NCBI GenBank assembly: GCA_017470145.1
Contig: JAFUFB010000006.1
Span: 42,120 to 106,119, forward strand
DNA from: Clostridia bacterium
GTDB taxonomy: Bacteria; Bacillota; Clostridia; Christensenellales; Aristaeellaceae
DNA: 64,000 nt
Direction of reading: 5' to 3'
Positions 61,955 to 64,000 of this stretch are shown piece by piece. A model generated the notes under the pieces. That model was not told the origin of the DNA, ran no database searches, and worked only from the letters and a program-made list of their open reading frames with translations. The position numbers and the translations under genes are program-made. Position 1 is the stretch's first letter, and each line of letters opens with the position of its first letter.

Positions 61955-62455
61955 CGATTCATCGCACCTCCGAAAGGTCTCTTTCCTCTCCTTGGGAGGA
62001 AAGTGTAACCTCTATCCAGAATCAAGAGATAACCCATCCATCTATTCAAAAGCCACCTGGAGCGAAGGCGGCATCGTACCCAAGCAGGATATATTTTAAC
62101 CATTTTCCCCACTTTTGTCAAATTTTCCCCACAAAATTGCCACAACTTTTCCTTAAAAAGTCAATTTTTTGTAAGAAATAGGCTTTTCATCCCCACTTTT
62201 GATAAAAAAGGTTGATTCAACTTCTACCCTTTTCCTTTTTTTCAGTTGACGAGGGACGGGAGGGATGGTATCTTTTCTCCATGGTTTCAATAAGATTGTT
62301 TCCCCGCAGAGCGGGAGCAATAAATTAAGTGAAACACGAAAAAGCTCCCCCGCGGAGCGGGGAAACGAAGAAAACGAAGAGAAAGCAAAAAGATTTCCTG
62401 CTGATCTGAAGAATCAGTATTTGCTTGAGTAGAAGAAGAAAGAGAGCTTAAACCG
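61955..62455. other. 501-base gene-free AT-rich region with repeats
   Basis: No gene found. TTTTCCCCAC occurs at 62103-62112 and 62123-62132 (20-base period) and CCCCACTTTTG at 62107-62117 and 62191-62201; the core (62095-62260) is strongly AT-rich. Two GC hairpins follow, GTTTCCCCGC-AGA-GCGGGAGC and GCTCCCCCGC-GGA-GCGGGGAAAC, which are also inverted copies of one another (about 62299-62368). Could be origin-related, or terminators and promoter for the flanking divergent genes. Confidence 0.6.
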
Positions 62456-63676
62456 ATGCGAAAAGTGGTGCTGGTTTCCCTGGATGCCTTTTTTGACGCG
62501 GATTTTCAGTACTTAAGGCCCGATGGTGGCTTAACGAAGATGATTCAGGAGGGTAGCGTCTGCCGGCAGGTGAAGACAGTCTTCCCTGCCCTGACCTATC
62601 CGGCCCATGTGACCCTGATTACCGGCTGCGATCCCGTGGATACCCATGTGGGGCAGAATCAACCCTATCAACCGGAAACTCCCGGAAAGGAGCGGGTCTG
62701 GTACTGGGAGCGGAAGCATATTGCTGTGCCTACCCTTTTCGATGCGGTAAAAAACGCCGGAGGAAAAAACTGCTCCGTGCTCTGGCCGGTGTGCTGCAAA
62801 AACCCTACGGCAGATTGGTGCTTCCCAGAGGTGCATCCCCTGCTGGGAGAAAATGTAGTCTTGAAAACCCTGCGCTATGGCACTCCTCTCTTTGTGCTGG
62901 ATTCAGAAAGGCGTTTCGGCTCCCTGCGCCAGGGAATCTCTGAGCCCGGTCTCAGTGATTACGCCGCTGCCATTACGGCCCAGACAATCCGTAAGAAAAA
63001 GCCGGATCTAACGGCGGTGCATCTGATCGATCTGGACGAAATGAGGCATCATCATGGTGTCTTCAGTAAGGAGGCAATCTCCGCCATCCAGCGGAACGAG
63101 GATCGGCTGAATCAAATTCGAAAAGCCATGGAAGAAACCCCCGGCATGGAAAACGCTCTGCTGATAGCTGTCAGCGATCACGGCCAGTCGGATATTTCCA
63201 AGACCATCAACCTGACGGAGAGCCTGCAGAAGCTGGGCCTGGCCGATGATTTTGGCGTCCAGAGCAATGGGGAGAGTGCCTATTTCTTCGCGAAGCGACA
63301 GAATGCGGATGTGGAAAATGCTCTGGCTGTCCTGCAGGATCATCTGGCGGAAAATGGCATCCTGCGCCTGTATTCCCGGGCGGATTTGGACCGGATGAAC
63401 GCGGTAAAAGAAGTGGCCTTTGCCTGTGAGGCAGCGGATCAGGTGGTCTTTAGCGACGGCCTGGATGAAGGCAAAAGAGAAAAGGCCACCCACGGCTTTG
63501 GCCCTGGTCACAAGGCGGAAAACTGCCTCTTCGCCGTCTGGGGAAAGGGCATCCGCGCCGGGTATGAAATGCCCGTCATGCCCATGCGGGACGTAGCCCC
63601 CACCATCGCCGGCCTCATGGGCATCGCTTTGCCGAAAGCGAAGGGGATAGATCATTCTCGAGAGATTATTAAATAG
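62456..63676 (+). CDS. Alkaline phosphatase superfamily phosphodiesterase/pyrophosphatase-like protein
   Basis: 406-residue metalloenzyme of the nucleotide pyrophosphatase/phosphodiesterase branch. Metal and nucleophile positions fit: VSLDAF (Asp9), FPALTYPAHVTL (Thr nucleophile with His), IDLDEMRHHHG, VSDHGQ and GFGPGH. No signal peptide is seen, so it is cytoplasmic unless exported by another route. The ATG has AGAGAG upstream, a modest ribosome site. Substrate unknown. Confidence 0.85.
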   Translation: MRKVVLVSLDAFFDADFQYLRPDGGLTKMIQEGSVCRQVKTVFPALTYPAHVTLITGCDPVDTHVGQNQPYQPETPGKERVWYWERKHIAVPTLFDAVKNAGGKNCSVLWPVCCKNPTADWCFPEVHPLLGENVVLKTLRYGTPLFVLDSERRFGSLRQGISEPGLSDYAAAITAQTIRKKKPDLTAVHLIDLDEMRHHHGVFSKEAISAIQRNEDRLNQIRKAMEETPGMENALLIAVSDHGQSDISKTINLTESLQKLGLADDFGVQSNGESAYFFAKRQNADVENALAVLQDHLAENGILRLYSRADLDRMNAVKEVAFACEAADQVVFSDGLDEGKREKATHGFGPGHKAENCLFAVWGKGIRAGYEMPVMPMRDVAPTIAGLMGIALPKAKGIDHSREIIK

Positions 63677-63834
63677 TGGAAGAAAAAAATCAGGATTGTT
63701 TGCACCGAGTAGGAAGACAAAACTATCATAGATCGGTTTATGATTTTATAAAACAAGTAAGCAATCCAAATTACAGAGAACTAACAGGACTTGAAGATCC
63801 TGGCCAAGACGGTAATGGTGGTGCTGCGGCATGA
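63676..63834 (+). CDS. Doubtful short reading frame after the phosphodiesterase gene
   Basis: 52 codons from a GTG that overlaps the upstream TAG, giving an Asn/Gln-rich product ending DGNGGAAA. No ribosome site of its own beyond upstream coding, no recognised family, more AT-rich than neighbours. May be debris beside the insertion sequence. Confidence 0.2.
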   Translation: MEEKNQDCLHRVGRQNYHRSVYDFIKQVSNPNYRELTGLEDPGQDGNGGAAA

Positions 63835-63864
63835 AAGGGCTTCGTAAGGGGCGAAAAATAAGCT

Positions 63865-64000
63865 TCAATGCAAAACTTTGGGGGCTTTAGGGTTCCGGAC
63901 ATAGGTTCTTCTTGACGCATCGATAATCTTCAGGAAGAAGTATTCATCATCTGGAAACCCATAAGCTTGTCGGCGAACGACTTTGATCTTGTTATTGATC
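63865..64000 (-). mobile_element. 3' end of an ISL3-family transposase, cut by the window edge
   Basis: The minus strand reads 44 residues to a TGA: INNKIKVVRRQAYGFPDDEYF, then FLKIIDAS. The N-N-K-I-K-V-x-x-R-x-A-Y-G-F pattern is the typical C-terminus of ISL3-type (DDE, transposase_20/ISL3) transposases. The rest lies outside. The terminal inverted repeat should be between 63835 and 63865 but cannot be confirmed without the other end. Confidence 0.75.

Noticed and set aside
62299-62368. Start of a CRISPR array or tandem repeat
   Set aside because: Only two GC hairpins in inverted orientation, with no regular repeat-spacer pattern.

Overview
The window looks like the chromosome of a GC-rich Gram-positive (Bacillota, class Clostridia) gut-type fermenter. 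This rests on AGGAGG-type ribosome sites, TTGACA-17-TATAAT promoters, a proofreading-less PolA, AddA, RecF, ECF transporters, two perfect Bacillus-type parS sites and many Clostridia-type carbohydrate ABC systems. I cannot fix the genus. All four ABC binding proteins carry signal peptides ending in AxA-like sites rather than a clear lipoprotein Cys box, which may be a lineage trait. No rRNA, tRNA or CRISPR array was seen.

Left part (1-8.2 kb, all minus): truncated metA (acetyl-CoA type) with a promoter and possible leader peptide; an ABC system (PF04392-type binding protein, permease, ATPase) co-transcribed with a Dabb protein and an iron-type alcohol dehydrogenase; fumC; a MATE exporter divergent from a LysR regulator.

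Plant-polysaccharide block (9.3-26.7 kb): GH51 arabinofuranosidase, DUF6171, GH105 hydrolase and a PsuK-like kinase (plus strand), then minus-strand HpcH/HpaI aldolase, GH2, GH88 and an Lpl-type oligosaccharide ABC importer under a divergent AraC regulator, then a TIM-barrel isomerase, DUF1015 and a secreted GH5. Together they fit uptake and breakdown of pectin/hemicellulose fragments, with unsaturated uronates released by GH88/GH105.

Middle (27-42 kb): an oligopeptide-type ABC operon ending in anmK, convergent with nagZ (cell-wall recycling); azlCD; an XRE/S24-like regulator; a complete liv branched-chain amino acid ABC operon.

Right part (42-64 kb): a FakA-tail-like small protein, PspC, polA; a six-gene minus operon joining an RpiB-like isomerase to an ECF module and two ABC half-transporters; then rimO-pgsA-dnaN-recF-addA with DnaA-box-rich AT islands and two parS sites, which points to the replication origin being close although dnaA is not in the window; an MBL-fold hydrolase, an alkaline-phosphatase-superfamily enzyme, and the end of an ISL3-type insertion sequence at the right edge.

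The most notable unexplained features are a 150-bp dispersed element that folds on itself end to end (two copies 17 kb apart, with a changed but still paired apical stem), the ECF/ABC-half-transporter hybrid operon, and the origin-like region without dnaA.
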